A stretch of 39,413 bases of DNA from an uncultured Eggerthellaceae bacterium (GTDB taxonomy: Bacteria; Actinomycetota; Coriobacteriia; Coriobacteriales; Eggerthellaceae): contig CANOBU010000009.1 in NCBI GenBank assembly GCA_947564425.1, positions 1 through 39,413 of the forward strand. The letters are read 5' to 3'. A model generated the notes under the pieces. It did not search any database and was not told the origin of the DNA. It saw only the letters and a list, made by a program, of their open reading frames with translations. Position numbers and translations under genes: made by a program. Each line of letters begins with the position of its first letter. Position 1 is the first letter of the stretch. Positions 10,660 through 17,848 of this stretch are shown in pieces.

Positions 10660-10756
10660 ACCTGGGGGACGGGCCCCGGAAAGCCGAAGGGGCTCCGGCG
10701 CACTCCTCGCTTCGCTGCGGGGGTTGCGCCGGAGCCCCTTCGGCTTTCCGGGGCCC
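10660..10756 (+). repeat. Long-arm hairpin element, copy A
   Basis: Arms 10671-10702 and 10725-10756 are perfect 32-bp inverted repeats around a 22-base loop. The flank ACCTGGGGGACGG (10660-10672) is identical to the flank of copy B (24136-24148). The loop contains CCTCGCTTCGCTGCGG, which matches the core of copies B and C (CCTCGCTTGGCTTCGG) at 14 of 16 bases. The arm sequence itself is not shared with other copies. It lies between the tRNA-Leu terminator and the 3' end of the convergent TerC-family gene. No coding sequence is present. Confidence 0.85.
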
Positions 10757-10777
10757 TTGCCTTTGCTGGGAGAGCGG

Positions 10778-11584
10778 TTACTCGGCGGGGGGAGCGGGGT
10801 GGTCCTTCTGCCAGGACTCCAGGTTGTTGCGGTAGCGTATCTGGACGAGCTCCATGACCACGCTGAACAGCATGGCGAAGTACACCATCAGCTTCTCCAG
10901 GGACATATCCAGCAGCTCTATGCCGGAATGGATGCCCAGGGAATCCAGCACCAGCAGCACGCCGATCATGGCTATGAAGGTGAGGGCCAGGATCTTCATC
11001 TCGGCATTGCGGTCGATGAACTCCGAGATGGGGTCTATGAACACCATCATCAGCAGAACAGCGGCGATCACGGCGATAATCATGATGATGAGGTGCTGGG
11101 CCAGGCCCACGGCGGTGATGACGGAGTCGATGGAGAACACGATGTCCATGACCATGATGGTGCCCACGGCCTGGGGCAGGCTCAGATGCTTGGGCGCCCC
11201 ATCGCTGCCGTGGTGCTCCTTCAGCTCCTTCAGGGCCAGCATGTCGCGCAGCTCGGCTATGCCCTTGTATATGAGGTAGCCGCCCCCGGCCAGCAGTATG
11301 ATGTCGCGCACCGATATGCCGTGGGACCAGAATCCCAGGTCGATGGTGATGAGGGGTGTGGACATATGCACCAGAAACGACGCGAAGCACAGGAAGGCGA
11401 TGCGCATGACCATGGCGCCGGCCAGGCCGAGCTTCCGCCCGATATGCTGCTTCTCGGGCTCCAGCCGGTTCGAGGTGAGCGATATGAACACGATGTTGTC
11501 CACGCCCAGGATTATCTCGAGGAACAGAAGCGTGACCAGGGATATCCAGGCCTCGGGCGTGGTGAAGATAGAAAAGTCAAGCAT
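10778..11584 (-). CDS. TerC-family integral membrane protein
   Basis: The 268-residue protein belongs to the TerC/YkoY/YceF family, linked in several bacteria to manganese efflux or metalation of exported proteins and in others to tellurium resistance. It has about seven membrane helices. Two conserved acidic motifs lie in membrane segments: LEIILGVDNIVFISL (about 22-36) and VMDIVFSIDSVITAVGLAQ (about 144-162). The start ATG (complement of 11582-11584) is preceded by AAGGAGG. It diverges from the gene at 11673 and converges on tRNA-Leu with hairpin A in between. The substrate cannot be told from sequence; Mn2+ is the most likely. Confidence 0.88.
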   Translation of the reverse strand: MLDFSIFTTPEAWISLVTLLFLEIILGVDNIVFISLTSNRLEPEKQHIGRKLGLAGAMVMRIAFLCFASFLVHMSTPLITIDLGFWSHGISVRDIILLAGGGYLIYKGIAELRDMLALKELKEHHGSDGAPKHLSLPQAVGTIMVMDIVFSIDSVITAVGLAQHLIIMIIAVIAAVLLMMVFIDPISEFIDRNAEMKILALTFIAMIGVLLVLDSLGIHSGIELLDMSLEKLMVYFAMLFSVVMELVQIRYRNNLESWQKDHPAPPAE

Positions 11585-11602
11585 GTTTCCTCCTTGGACC
11601 CC

Positions 11603-11608
11603 ATGCTA
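11603..11608 (-). promoter_or_regulatory. Candidate extended -10 (TGC-TAGCAT) for the TerC-family gene
   Basis: On the minus strand TGCTAGCAT fits the extended -10 pattern TGnTAnnAT about 20 bases upstream of the start codon. A possible -35, TTGCCC, is 15 bases upstream, which is short. Confidence 0.4.
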
Positions 11609-11632
11609 GCACGGGGCTGCGGGGGGCAATGA

Positions 11633-11638
11633 TATAAT
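11633..11638 (+). promoter_or_regulatory. -10 box (TATAAT) for the gene at 11673
   Basis: A perfect TATAAT lies 34 bases before the ATG at 11673. The in-frame ATG at 11637 overlaps this box and therefore cannot be the start. The -35 region is GC-rich and weak. Confidence 0.6.
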
Positions 11639-11672
11639 GCCCGAAGCACACAAAGCCATCAGGAGCATCCCT

Positions 11673-12485
11673 ATGATAAACGCTGACAAGCTGGCCGAGA
11701 GCCTCCATTACGACGGCACCCGCGAATACACCCGGGTGGACGGCGATGTCGCCTATCTGGACGGCAAGCGCCTCGGGCGCCCCGCGGAGATGCCGCGGCC
11801 CCAGCGCAACGTGCTGAAGGTCATCGTCGCCATCGCCGTCATCATCGGCGCCATCATCCTGTTCCGTATGGTCATAAGCCCCCTGCAGGCCTCCCTTACG
11901 GTGGGGGAGACCGTGGCCGCCAATATAGAGCGCCCGGCCTCGCTTCCCACCGTGCCGCCCATGGGGGAGCTCATCACCATGGACGATGATTCCATCAAGG
12001 CCCTCATCGAGGAGGAGGGGTACAGCTTCTACGATGCGACCTCCCTCACCGATTCGGGCAACATGATGCTGCTGAAGCTGCCCGACGACGTGTCGGTGGA
12101 AGAGGCGGGCGCCATGTACCTGCGGGGCATAGGCTCGCTTTCCGCCGCCGATGCCACCCGGCTGCTCTGCGGTTCCTGGATGCTCTCGGTCGACCGCATT
12201 AACACCACCAGCATGGTGGTGCGCTATGCGGATTTCACCACGGGCGACCCCCAGGCCGCCATCCAGAACGCCCTGGCCCACGAGGGCTTCGATTCGGCCA
12301 CGGTGACCGATTCGGGCGTTGATGATTCCCAGAACACCTATACCGCCGGCATCATCGGCTCGGAGGAGGGGGATGAGGTACGCTATACCTGGAGGGTGTC
12401 GGCGCTTCCCCTCGACGAGATGTACTCCATCCGCGACCTGCCCGAGGATGCTTGCTATGTGGGCATCCGCGTGACCAAGGCCTAG
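11673..12485 (+). CDS. Unknown single-pass membrane protein
   Basis: I do not recognise this 270-residue protein. It has a charged cytoplasmic N-terminus with TREYTRVDGDVAYLDGKRLG, one membrane helix at about 47-67 (VLKVIVAIAVIIGAIILFRM), and an extracellular domain of about 200 residues without Cys pairs or catalytic signatures. Within that domain, stretches such as GNMMLLKLPDDVSVEEAGAMYLRG and TSMVVRYADF look like a compact alpha/beta fold. ATG 11673 is selected over the upstream in-frame ATG because AGGAG (11661-11665) stands at correct spacing and the upstream ATG lies in the promoter. It diverges from the TerC-family gene and converges on tRNA-Val. Confidence 0.8.
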   Translation: MINADKLAESLHYDGTREYTRVDGDVAYLDGKRLGRPAEMPRPQRNVLKVIVAIAVIIGAIILFRMVISPLQASLTVGETVAANIERPASLPTVPPMGELITMDDDSIKALIEEEGYSFYDATSLTDSGNMMLLKLPDDVSVEEAGAMYLRGIGSLSAADATRLLCGSWMLSVDRINTTSMVVRYADFTTGDPQAAIQNALAHEGFDSATVTDSGVDDSQNTYTAGIIGSEEGDEVRYTWRVSALPLDEMYSIRDLPEDACYVGIRVTKA

Positions 12486-12491
12486 GAGGGC

Positions 12492-12519
12492 GAAGAAAAA
12501 GCCGGGCGCGGGCCCGGCT
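12492..12519 (-). terminator. Intrinsic terminator of tRNA-Val
   Basis: On the minus strand AGCCGGGC pairs with GCCCGGCT around CCGC, followed by TTTTTCTTC. It lies ten bases beyond the 3' end of tRNA-Val. On the plus strand there is no T-tract, so it serves the minus strand chiefly. Confidence 0.9.
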
Positions 12520-12528
12520 GGTAGTCCG

Positions 12529-12603
12529 TGGTGGGCGTTACAAGATTTGAACTTGTGGCCTCTTCCGTGTCAGGGAAGCGCTCTCCCCCTGAGCTAAACG
12601 CCC
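12529..12603 (-). tRNA. tRNA-Val(GAC), CCA encoded
   Basis: On the minus strand the acceptor stem is GGGCGTT/AACGCCC, the D arm includes TAGCTCAGGGGGAGAGC, and the anticodon arm CTTCC/GGAAG holds CTGACAC, giving anticodon GAC. The T arm ACAAG/CTTGT carries TTCAAAT. Discriminator A and an encoded CCA follow. Confidence 0.96.
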
Positions 12604-12609
12604 ACGGCA

Positions 12610-12627
12610 GCCGGAAGCGTTTCCGGC
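12610..12627 (-). other. Hairpin in the tRNA-Val 5' leader
   Basis: GCCGGAA and TTCCGGC form a 7-bp stem with a 4-base loop between the tRNA-Val promoter and the mature 5' end. It may shape the precursor for RNase P. The rest of 12604-12772 holds only the two divergent tRNA promoters and an AT-richer spacer (see findings). Confidence 0.5.
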
Positions 12628-12635
12628 AAGCAAGA

Positions 12636-12663
12636 ATTCTAGCAGATTGCATCGGCCTGTCAA
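12636..12663 (-). promoter_or_regulatory. Promoter of tRNA-Val
   Basis: On the minus strand TTGACA, a 16-base spacer and TAGAAT form a near-consensus promoter. The -10 box is about 33 bases upstream of the mature tRNA. Confidence 0.8.
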
Positions 12664-12730
12664 AGGATCGGATAATTATGGAGGCTGCTTCCATGATTTC
12701 GCCGTCTATTCCGAAAATGGAAAATTTCCC

Positions 12731-12759
12731 TTGCACAGCCTTTTCGGTTCGGCTATCAT
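12731..12759 (+). promoter_or_regulatory. Promoter of the Gly/Cys tRNA locus
   Basis: TTGCAC (12731-12736), a 17-base spacer and TATCAT (12754-12759) stand 14 bases before the tRNA-Gly 5' end. The promoter is intact although the downstream tRNA is not. Confidence 0.75.
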
Positions 12760-12772
12760 ATTTCCTCGCGAT

Positions 12773-12875
12773 GCGGACATGGCTCAGCTGGTAGAGCACC
12801 ACCTTGCCAAGGTGGGGGTCGCGGCAGAGGCCTGCAAAGCCTTCACCCCCGGTTCGAATCCGGGCGTCGCCTCCA
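12773..12875 (+). pseudogene. Chimeric tRNA: 5' part tRNA-Gly(GCC), 3' part tRNA-Cys(GCA)
   Basis: Bases 12773-12824 read as the first two thirds of a tRNA-Gly: acceptor strand GCGGACA, D arm GCTC/GAGC, anticodon arm CCACC/GGTGG with loop TTGCCAA (GCC at 12806-12808). From about 12823 the sequence is the last two thirds of a tRNA-Cys: anticodon arm GAGGC/GCCTT with loop CTGCAAA (GCA at 12834-12836), T arm CCCGG/CCGGG with TTCGAAT, acceptor strand CGTCGCC, discriminator T and CCA. The two acceptor strands pair at only four of seven positions, and the Gly T arm and Cys D arm are missing. The simplest reading is a tandem tRNA-Gly/tRNA-Cys pair with a deletion joining the two. Neither tRNA should be functional as written. 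An assembly collapse is possible. Confidence 0.85.
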
Positions 12876-12879
12876 ACTA

Positions 12880-13788
12880 TTACCCCGAAATGCGCTTATA
12901 GGTATCCTCGCTCACGATGAAGCGGGCCGCCCGCGGCAGCACCGCGGCCGCAAACGGTGTCGCACAGCCCGGCGTCTCGCCGTCGTACTGGATCTGGAAC
13001 GGCGGGTCGGCCCGCACCTGCACCTCGCGCCCGCGGTATATGTCCACCGCCTCGCTGCGGCCGGGATGCTCGCCGTCGCGGTCCATGATGCCGGCCACCA
13101 GGGCCGGGATGAGCCCGAAGGCGTTCTCGGCCTTCAGCACGGCCACCTCCAGGGCGCCATCGCGGGCATCGGTGCCGTGGGTCAGGGGTATCTCGAACTG
13201 TATGCGGGGGAAGTTCACCAGCAGCACGCCCAGGCCCTCGCTGCACACGGTCCTGCCGTCGATATCCAGCTCGATCCGGGAAACCTGGGGTGCGGCGTTC
13301 GCCAGGGCCGCCTGGAAATAGGCGAAAGGCCCCAGGGTGCGCTTGGCCGGCTGGGCATCGTGCATGATGGTGGCATCGTATCCGGCGCCGGCCATGATGC
13401 AGAATCCGAATGTGCCGCCGCCGCAGCGGATCTGGCCCAGATCGAAATCGAGGGTGCGCATCTGCCGCGTTATCAGGGCCAGGGCATGGGGCTCCAGGGG
13501 CTCGTCCAGGTTGGTGGCCAGAAGGTTCCCCGTGCCGGCGGGGAAGGGGAGGATGGGGATGCCCGTATCGGCCAGGCGGTAGGCGACCGTGGCGATGGTG
13601 CCGTCGCCCCCGGCGGCCACCACGGCGTCGAAGGAGCCGGCATCGTCCAAGAGCGATTCGATGGGGGTGGTGCCGTCGGTGCAGCGCATCTCGATCCGGT
13701 CGCCGTCGGCGGCCACCTGGCGCAGGTAATCGTATACCAGGCCGTCTTGGAACCCCGATGCCAGATTGTTGATGACGAGCAGTTCCAA
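12880..13788 (-). CDS. Diacylglycerol kinase-family lipid kinase
   Basis: This family phosphorylates diacylglycerol or related lipids at the inner membrane face, typically recycling diacylglycerol from envelope polymer synthesis. The protein shows the catalytic-domain motif VVAAGGDGTIATVAYRLA and the phosphate loop PFPAGTGNLLATN. Later come FGFCIMAGAGYDATIM and the C-terminal QIQYDGETPG. I choose the TTG at 13788 (302 residues) because GGAGGAGG lies directly upstream and LELLVINNLASG then begins the first strand. The alternative is ATG 13821, 11 codons earlier, which lacks a ribosome-binding site. The gene ends five bases from the chimeric tRNA and diverges from rnd. The exact lipid substrate is not evident. 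Confidence 0.87.
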   Translation of the reverse strand: MELLVINNLASGFQDGLVYDYLRQVAADGDRIEMRCTDGTTPIESLLDDAGSFDAVVAAGGDGTIATVAYRLADTGIPILPFPAGTGNLLATNLDEPLEPHALALITRQMRTLDFDLGQIRCGGGTFGFCIMAGAGYDATIMHDAQPAKRTLGPFAYFQAALANAAPQVSRIELDIDGRTVCSEGLGVLLVNFPRIQFEIPLTHGTDARDGALEVAVLKAENAFGLIPALVAGIMDRDGEHPGRSEAVDIYRGREVQVRADPPFQIQYDGETPGCATPFAAAVLPRAARFIVSEDTYKRISG

Positions 13789-13837
13789 CGGACCTCCTCC
13801 GGACTCCTGCGGGACAACCATGTACCATACGCTATGA

Positions 13838-13843
13838 TATAAC
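13838..13843 (+). promoter_or_regulatory. Candidate -10 (TATAAC) for rnd
   Basis: TATAAC lies 43 bases upstream of the rnd ATG, inside the short divergent region shared with the lipid kinase gene. No clear -35 is visible. Confidence 0.4.
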
Positions 13844-13886
13844 GATGATAATTCAAGGCAAGCCGGTGCAGGACGGAGATTCCCCC

Positions 13887-15029
13887 ATGTATATCGATTC
13901 CCAGGAGAAGCTCGAGGCATTCCTCGAGCGGGCACGGTCATCGAGCCTTCTGGCCATCGATACGGAGTTCCTGCGCGAGCGCACCTACTACCCGAAGCTG
14001 TGCCTGCTGCAGGCGGCCACCGACGACGAGGTGGTCATCATCGACCCGTTCGCCGTGGACGACCTCACCGTAATGGCCGGCATCCTGACCGACCCGGATA
14101 TCGTGAAGGTGTTCCATGCGGGTTACCAGGATATCGAGATAATCCTCTACGATATCGGCTGCGTGCCGGCGCCCCTGTTCGATACCCAGGTGGCGGCGGC
14201 CCTGCTGGGGCAGACGCAGCAGATCGGCTACGGGGCCCTGGTGCATGCCATGTGCGGCGTGAAGCTGAAGAAGACCGACTCGTTCACCGACTGGTCGGCC
14301 CGCCCCCTGACGGAGTCGCAGATCCAATACGCCAAAGACGACGTGGAGTACCTTCCGCGGATCTACCATGCCATGACCGAGGAGCTGCGCGAGAAGGGGC
14401 GCCTGGACTGGCTGGCGGCCGATTTCCAGGAGATGGCCCGCGAAGAGCACTACCGCGAGGACGAGCGGGAGCGCTTCCGCCGGCTGAAGCATGTGACCCA
14501 GCTGACGCGGCGCCAGATGGCCGCCGCCCGCGAGGTGGCCGCCTGGCGCGAGATAGCGGCCCGCACGCGCAACACGCCGCGCAAGTGGGTGCTCACCGAC
14601 GAGCAGATCGTAGAAGCCTGCAAGCGGGAGCCCCGCACCATCGACGACCTCTTCATGGTGCGCGGCATACGGGAGCGCCTGAGCACCCGCGACGCGCGGG
14701 AGGTGCTCGCGCTCATGGGCGCGGCCCTCGATTCGTCGCCCGAGGCCTGGCCCGAATACCATGCGGTATCCCGGAGCGAGCCCAACGTGGATGTGCAGGT
14801 GGATATGCTCATGGCCATCGTGCGCACGCGGGCCCGCGAGAACGGCATAGCCCTGCCCACCCTGGCCAGCCACAACGACCTCGTCTCATTGGCCCGGGGC
14901 CATTACGACGACGTAGATGTGTTGAAAGGATGGCGAAAGGAGCTGGTGGGCGACGAGCTCGTCGATTTCCTGGAGGGGCGTGTGACGCTGTCCATGGCCG
15001 GTGGCAAGCCGGTTATCCAGGCGCAGTAG
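13887..15029 (+). CDS. rnd: Ribonuclease D
   Basis: RNase D is a 3'-5' exoribonuclease that trims tRNA precursors and other stable RNAs. The 380-residue protein has the DEDD exonuclease motifs: LLAIDTEFLRE (Exo I, Asp25 and Glu27), VKVFHAGYQDIEIILYD (Exo II) and IQYAKDDVEYLPRIYH (Exo III, DEDDy type with Tyr). One or two helical HRDC domains follow in the C-terminal half (TPRKWVLTDEQIVEACKRE onward). ATG 13887 has GGACGGAG upstream; a longer in-frame start at 13845 overlaps the promoter. It stands alone between the lipid kinase and a new promoter at 15089. Confidence 0.93.
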   Translation: MYIDSQEKLEAFLERARSSSLLAIDTEFLRERTYYPKLCLLQAATDDEVVIIDPFAVDDLTVMAGILTDPDIVKVFHAGYQDIEIILYDIGCVPAPLFDTQVAAALLGQTQQIGYGALVHAMCGVKLKKTDSFTDWSARPLTESQIQYAKDDVEYLPRIYHAMTEELREKGRLDWLAADFQEMAREEHYREDERERFRRLKHVTQLTRRQMAAAREVAAWREIAARTRNTPRKWVLTDEQIVEACKREPRTIDDLFMVRGIRERLSTRDAREVLALMGAALDSSPEAWPEYHAVSRSEPNVDVQVDMLMAIVRTRARENGIALPTLASHNDLVSLARGHYDDVDVLKGWRKELVGDELVDFLEGRVTLSMAGGKPVIQAQ

Positions 15030-15088
15030 CGGCCCTTCGCCCGCTTTACGGTTCGGCACCCGACGGCTGCGGCACCGCGCCCATCCAC

Positions 15089-15094
15089 TATAAT
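15089..15094 (+). promoter_or_regulatory. -10 box (TATAAT) for the metallopeptidase-xseA-xseB run
   Basis: A perfect TATAAT lies 34 bases before the ATG at 15129. The three following genes overlap each other, so this is the likely operon promoter. The -35 is not clear. Confidence 0.55.
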
Positions 15095-15128
15095 CGGGAG
15101 CAAGACACCGGGTGGAAGGATAGGACCA

Positions 15129-15788
15129 ATGAGCTATTGGATGCTCGTCATCGTCACGCTGGTCATAGGCATGGCCGCTTCGGGCTATGTGAACTCCCAG
15201 CTGCGCAAATACGGGAAGGTGGCATCGTCTACGGGCATCACCGGCGCCCAGGCTGCCGAGAACATGCTGCAGGCCCATGGGGTCTACGGCGTGCGCATCG
15301 TGCAGGGAGCCGAGGGCCAGGACCATTTCGACCCGCGCAACAACAGCATATCGCTGTCGCCGAGCGTGTTCGGCCATTCGTCGGTCACGGCCATCGCCAC
15401 CGCCTGCCACGAGGCCGGCCATGCCTGCCAGTACGCCGCCGACTACACCCCCATGAAGGTGCGGGGCGCCATCGTGCCGGCCGTGAACCTGGCCTCGAAC
15501 GCCTGGATATTCATACTGCTGATAGGCATCTTCATGAACCTGATGGGTCTGGTGAACCTGGCCATCATCCTGTATGCGGTGGTGGTCATCTTCCAGCTGG
15601 TCACCCTGCCGGTGGAATTCAACGCCTCCCACCGCGCCATGGATTACATGAAGTCCATCAACCTGCCGGCCGGCGAGGTATCCGCCTCGTTCTCGGTGCT
15701 GCGGGCCTGCGCCCTCACCTATGTGGCTGCGGCCCTTGCCTCGGCCCTGCAGCTGCTGTACCTGCTGAACATGCGTGATGGCGACTAG
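15129..15788 (+). CDS. YugP-type membrane zinc metallopeptidase
   Basis: The 219-residue protein belongs to the YugP/DUF neutral zinc metallopeptidase family, whose substrates are unknown. An N-terminal membrane helix is followed by a soluble segment (DHFDPRNNSISLSPSVFGHSS) and the zinc-binding HExxH motif in ACHEAGHACQY (His94, Glu95, His98). Two or three further membrane helices lie at about 116-160 and near the C-terminus. A family-typical stretch, LPVEFNASHRA, lies between them and may supply the third ligand. GGAAGGATAGG stands upstream of the ATG. Its stop overlaps the beginning of xseA. Confidence 0.9.
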   Translation: MSYWMLVIVTLVIGMAASGYVNSQLRKYGKVASSTGITGAQAAENMLQAHGVYGVRIVQGAEGQDHFDPRNNSISLSPSVFGHSSVTAIATACHEAGHACQYAADYTPMKVRGAIVPAVNLASNAWIFILLIGIFMNLMGLVNLAIILYAVVVIFQLVTLPVEFNASHRAMDYMKSINLPAGEVSASFSVLRACALTYVAAALASALQLLYLLNMRDGD

Positions 15789-17121
15789 GGCCGCTGCAGG
15801 AACGGCCGCGGCGCCGGCGGAGGATGCGCAGGGCCGGGAGGCCCTCACGGTATCGGCCGCCCTGGCCCTGGCCAAGGGGTCGCTGGAGGCCCTGACGGTG
15901 CGCATCGTGGGCGAGGTGTCCGAGGTATCGGTGAAGCCGGGCTACAAGGCCGCCTATTTCACCGTGAAGGATACCGGCGCCAGCCTTCCCTGCATGATGT
16001 GGAACAACCGCTACCGCGAGGCCGGCTTCGACCTGGCCGTGGGCCAGCTGGTGGAGCTGACGGGGCGGTTCACGCTGTATGCGGCCAAGGGGCGCATGAA
16101 CTTCGATGTGTTCTCGGTGGCCCTGGCCGGCGAGGGGGACCTGCGCCTGAAGGTGGCCGCCCTGGCGCGCAAGCTGCAGGCCGAGGGCCTGGCCGATGCC
16201 GCCCGGAAGCGGCCCCTGCCGTTCCTGCCCGCCGCGATCGGCTTGGTCACGTCGCCCCGCAGCGCTGCCGTGCACGATGTGCTGCGCCCCCTGCGCCGCC
16301 GCTACCCCGAGGCGCGCATACTGCTGGCCGGCGTGCCGGTAGAGGGCGCCGGTGCGCCGGCGGCCCTGATGGAGGGCCTGCAGCGGGTTGCCGCCGCCGG
16401 GGCCGAGGTGGTGCTGGTGGTAAGGGGCGGCGGCTCCTTCGAGGATCTCATGCCCTTCAACGACGAGGGGCTGGCCCGGGCCATCGCCGCCTGCCCGGTG
16501 CCGGTTGTCACCGGCATAGGCCATGAGGTCGATACCACCATAGCCGATACCGTCTCGGACCTGCGCGCCTCCACGCCCACGGCTGCCGCCGAGGCGGTGA
16601 GCCCCTCGCGCGAGAGCCTGGATGCCCTCCTGGCGGGTCGCGCGGGCGCCATGGCCGCAGCCCTGGGCCGGCGCCTGGAGCGCACCCGCGGCTACCTCGA
16701 GCGCATAGCCGACAAAGCGCTCTTCCGCGACCCCATGATGCTGCTCGCCGCCGAGGCGCAGTGGCTCGACAGCGCAGCCGACCGCCTGTCCCGGGCCCTT
16801 CCGGCGCATCTGGGCGCCCTGGCCCAGCAGCGGGCGGCATTGGAGGGGCGCCTGGAGCGCACGGCGGGGCCGGTCATGGAGCGCTACCGCTACGAGCTGG
16901 CCCAGCGCGCCGGCCGCTTGGAGGACCTCTCGCCGCTGGCCGTGCTGTCCCGCGGCTATGCCATAGCCCGCGACGGCGCGGGGGCGGTGGTGGGCAGCGT
17001 TGCCGCCGTGGCTCCGGGCGATTCCCTGCAGGTGGCGGTTGCCGACGGCTGCATCGACTGCACGGTGGACGATATACGGGAAGGGGCGCCCGGGGGCGCC
17101 CGGGGAGGCAGGGGGATATGA
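15778..17121 (+). CDS. xseA: Exodeoxyribonuclease VII large subunit
   Basis: XseA is the catalytic subunit of exonuclease VII, which degrades single-stranded DNA to oligonucleotides. The 447-residue protein has an N-terminal OB fold (VRIVGEVSEVSVKPGYKAAYF, here split as VRIVGEVSEVS then KPGYKAAYFTVKD). The catalytic domain follows with IGLVTSPRSAAVHDVL, EVVLVVRGGGSFEDLMPFND, VTGIGHEVDTTIADTVSD and DLRASTPTAAAEAVSP. A long coiled-coil region and a C-terminal beta segment (PLAVLSRGYAIARD) complete it. ATG 15778 lies inside the end of the metallopeptidase gene; GTG 15775 is an equally possible start one codon earlier. The stop overlaps xseB. Confidence 0.95.
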   Translation: MATRAAAGTAAAPAEDAQGREALTVSAALALAKGSLEALTVRIVGEVSEVSVKPGYKAAYFTVKDTGASLPCMMWNNRYREAGFDLAVGQLVELTGRFTLYAAKGRMNFDVFSVALAGEGDLRLKVAALARKLQAEGLADAARKRPLPFLPAAIGLVTSPRSAAVHDVLRPLRRRYPEARILLAGVPVEGAGAPAALMEGLQRVAAAGAEVVLVVRGGGSFEDLMPFNDEGLARAIAACPVPVVTGIGHEVDTTIADTVSDLRASTPTAAAEAVSPSRESLDALLAGRAGAMAAALGRRLERTRGYLERIADKALFRDPMMLLAAEAQWLDSAADRLSRALPAHLGALAQQRAALEGRLERTAGPVMERYRYELAQRAGRLEDLSPLAVLSRGYAIARDGAGAVVGSVAAVAPGDSLQVAVADGCIDCTVDDIREGAPGGARGGRGI

Positions 17122-17369
17122 GCGACGAATGCAAGCCGGTGGGCGAGCTGAGCTTCCGCGAGGCCATGGCCGAGCTCGATGCCATCGTGGCGCGCCTCGA
17201 GGGCAATACGCTGGAGCTCGAGGAGAGCTTGAGAAGCTACGAGCGCGGGGTGGCCCTGCTGGCCGCCTTGCAGCAGCGCCTGGCCGATGCCGAGCAGAAG
17301 GTGGAGGTCCTGATGGGCGAGCTGTCCGGCCAGAAGGATGACGGGGAGCGCGATACGACGCTATCCTAG
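17118..17369 (+). CDS. xseB: Exodeoxyribonuclease VII small subunit
   Basis: XseB is the small helical subunit that wraps the XseA coiled coil. The 83-residue protein has the family core LSFREAMAELDAIVARLEG (about 11-29), followed by LELEESLRSYERGVALLAAL and the second helix of the hairpin. The ATG overlaps the xseA stop, which indicates coupled translation in the correct partner order. Confidence 0.93.
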   Translation: MSDECKPVGELSFREAMAELDAIVARLEGNTLELEESLRSYERGVALLAALQQRLADAEQKVEVLMGELSGQKDDGERDTTLS

Positions 17370-17412
17370 GCGCCCGCGCATTCCCGACAACCACGGAACC
17401 AAGGAGGAGACG

Positions 17413-17736
17413 ATGGCAGACGATTGCATTTTCTGCAAGATAGCGGCGGGGGAGGTGCCCTCGACGAAGGTCTACGAGAACGAGATGGCCTATGCCTTCG
17501 AGGACCTGAACCCCATGATGCCGGTCCATACCCTGGTGGTGCCGAAGAAGCACTACCGCAACGTGGCCGACGAGCTTCCGGCCGACGAGCTGGCGGCCCT
17601 GTTCGAGGCCGTGCGCGCGGTCGCGGCCCTGAAGGGCGTCGACGAGAGCGGTTTCAGGATCATATCGAACGCAGGGGCGGATGCGCAGCAGACGGTGGAC
17701 CACCTGCACATCCACGTGCTGGGCGGCGACCCATGA
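17413..17736 (+). CDS. HIT-family nucleotide-binding hydrolase
   Basis: The 107-residue protein is a Hint/PKCI-type HIT protein, probably a purine nucleoside phosphoramidase. It begins DDCIFCKIAAGEVPSTKVYE, the usual N-terminus, and carries the histidine triad in TVDHLHIHVLGG, where the middle His is the nucleophile. Most homologues continue for several residues past the triad, often with R-x-x-x-W-P-P-G; this one stops immediately after GGDP, so the C-terminal tail is shorter than usual. ATG 17413 has AAGGAGGAGA upstream. The gene lies 43 bases after xseB. The following 150 bases are non-coding leader for ackA. Confidence 0.93.
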   Translation: MADDCIFCKIAAGEVPSTKVYENEMAYAFEDLNPMMPVHTLVVPKKHYRNVADELPADELAALFEAVRAVAALKGVDESGFRIISNAGADAQQTVDHLHIHVLGGDP

Positions 17737-17848
17737 ATGCGGGCGATCCCTCCCGGAGCTAGCGGCTGCCCCGGCGCGTTCCCGGCTCCCGCGGGGCGCC
17801 GTTGACCGAAAGGGGAGGCGCAAGGCGGCCCTGAGCGGCCCGCAAGGG

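Noticed and set aside
10671..10756. Terminal inverted repeats of an insertion sequence
   Set aside because: The arms are only 22 bases apart, with no transposase and no target duplication, so this is a hairpin and not an IS.
11637..11672. Upstream ATG as start of the unknown membrane protein
   Set aside because: It overlaps the TATAAT -10 box at 11633-11638 and has no ribosome-binding site, unlike ATG 11673.
12773..12875. tRNA-Gly with an unusually long variable arm or an intron
   Set aside because: The extra sequence contains a complete tRNA-Cys anticodon arm and the 3' acceptor strand matches Cys rather than Gly. The acceptor stem would have three mismatches, so a chimera explains it better.
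17802..17830. TTGACC at 17802 as -35 of the ackA promoter
   Set aside because: No -10-like hexamer stands 16-18 bases downstream. The plausible boxes lie more than 40 bases away.
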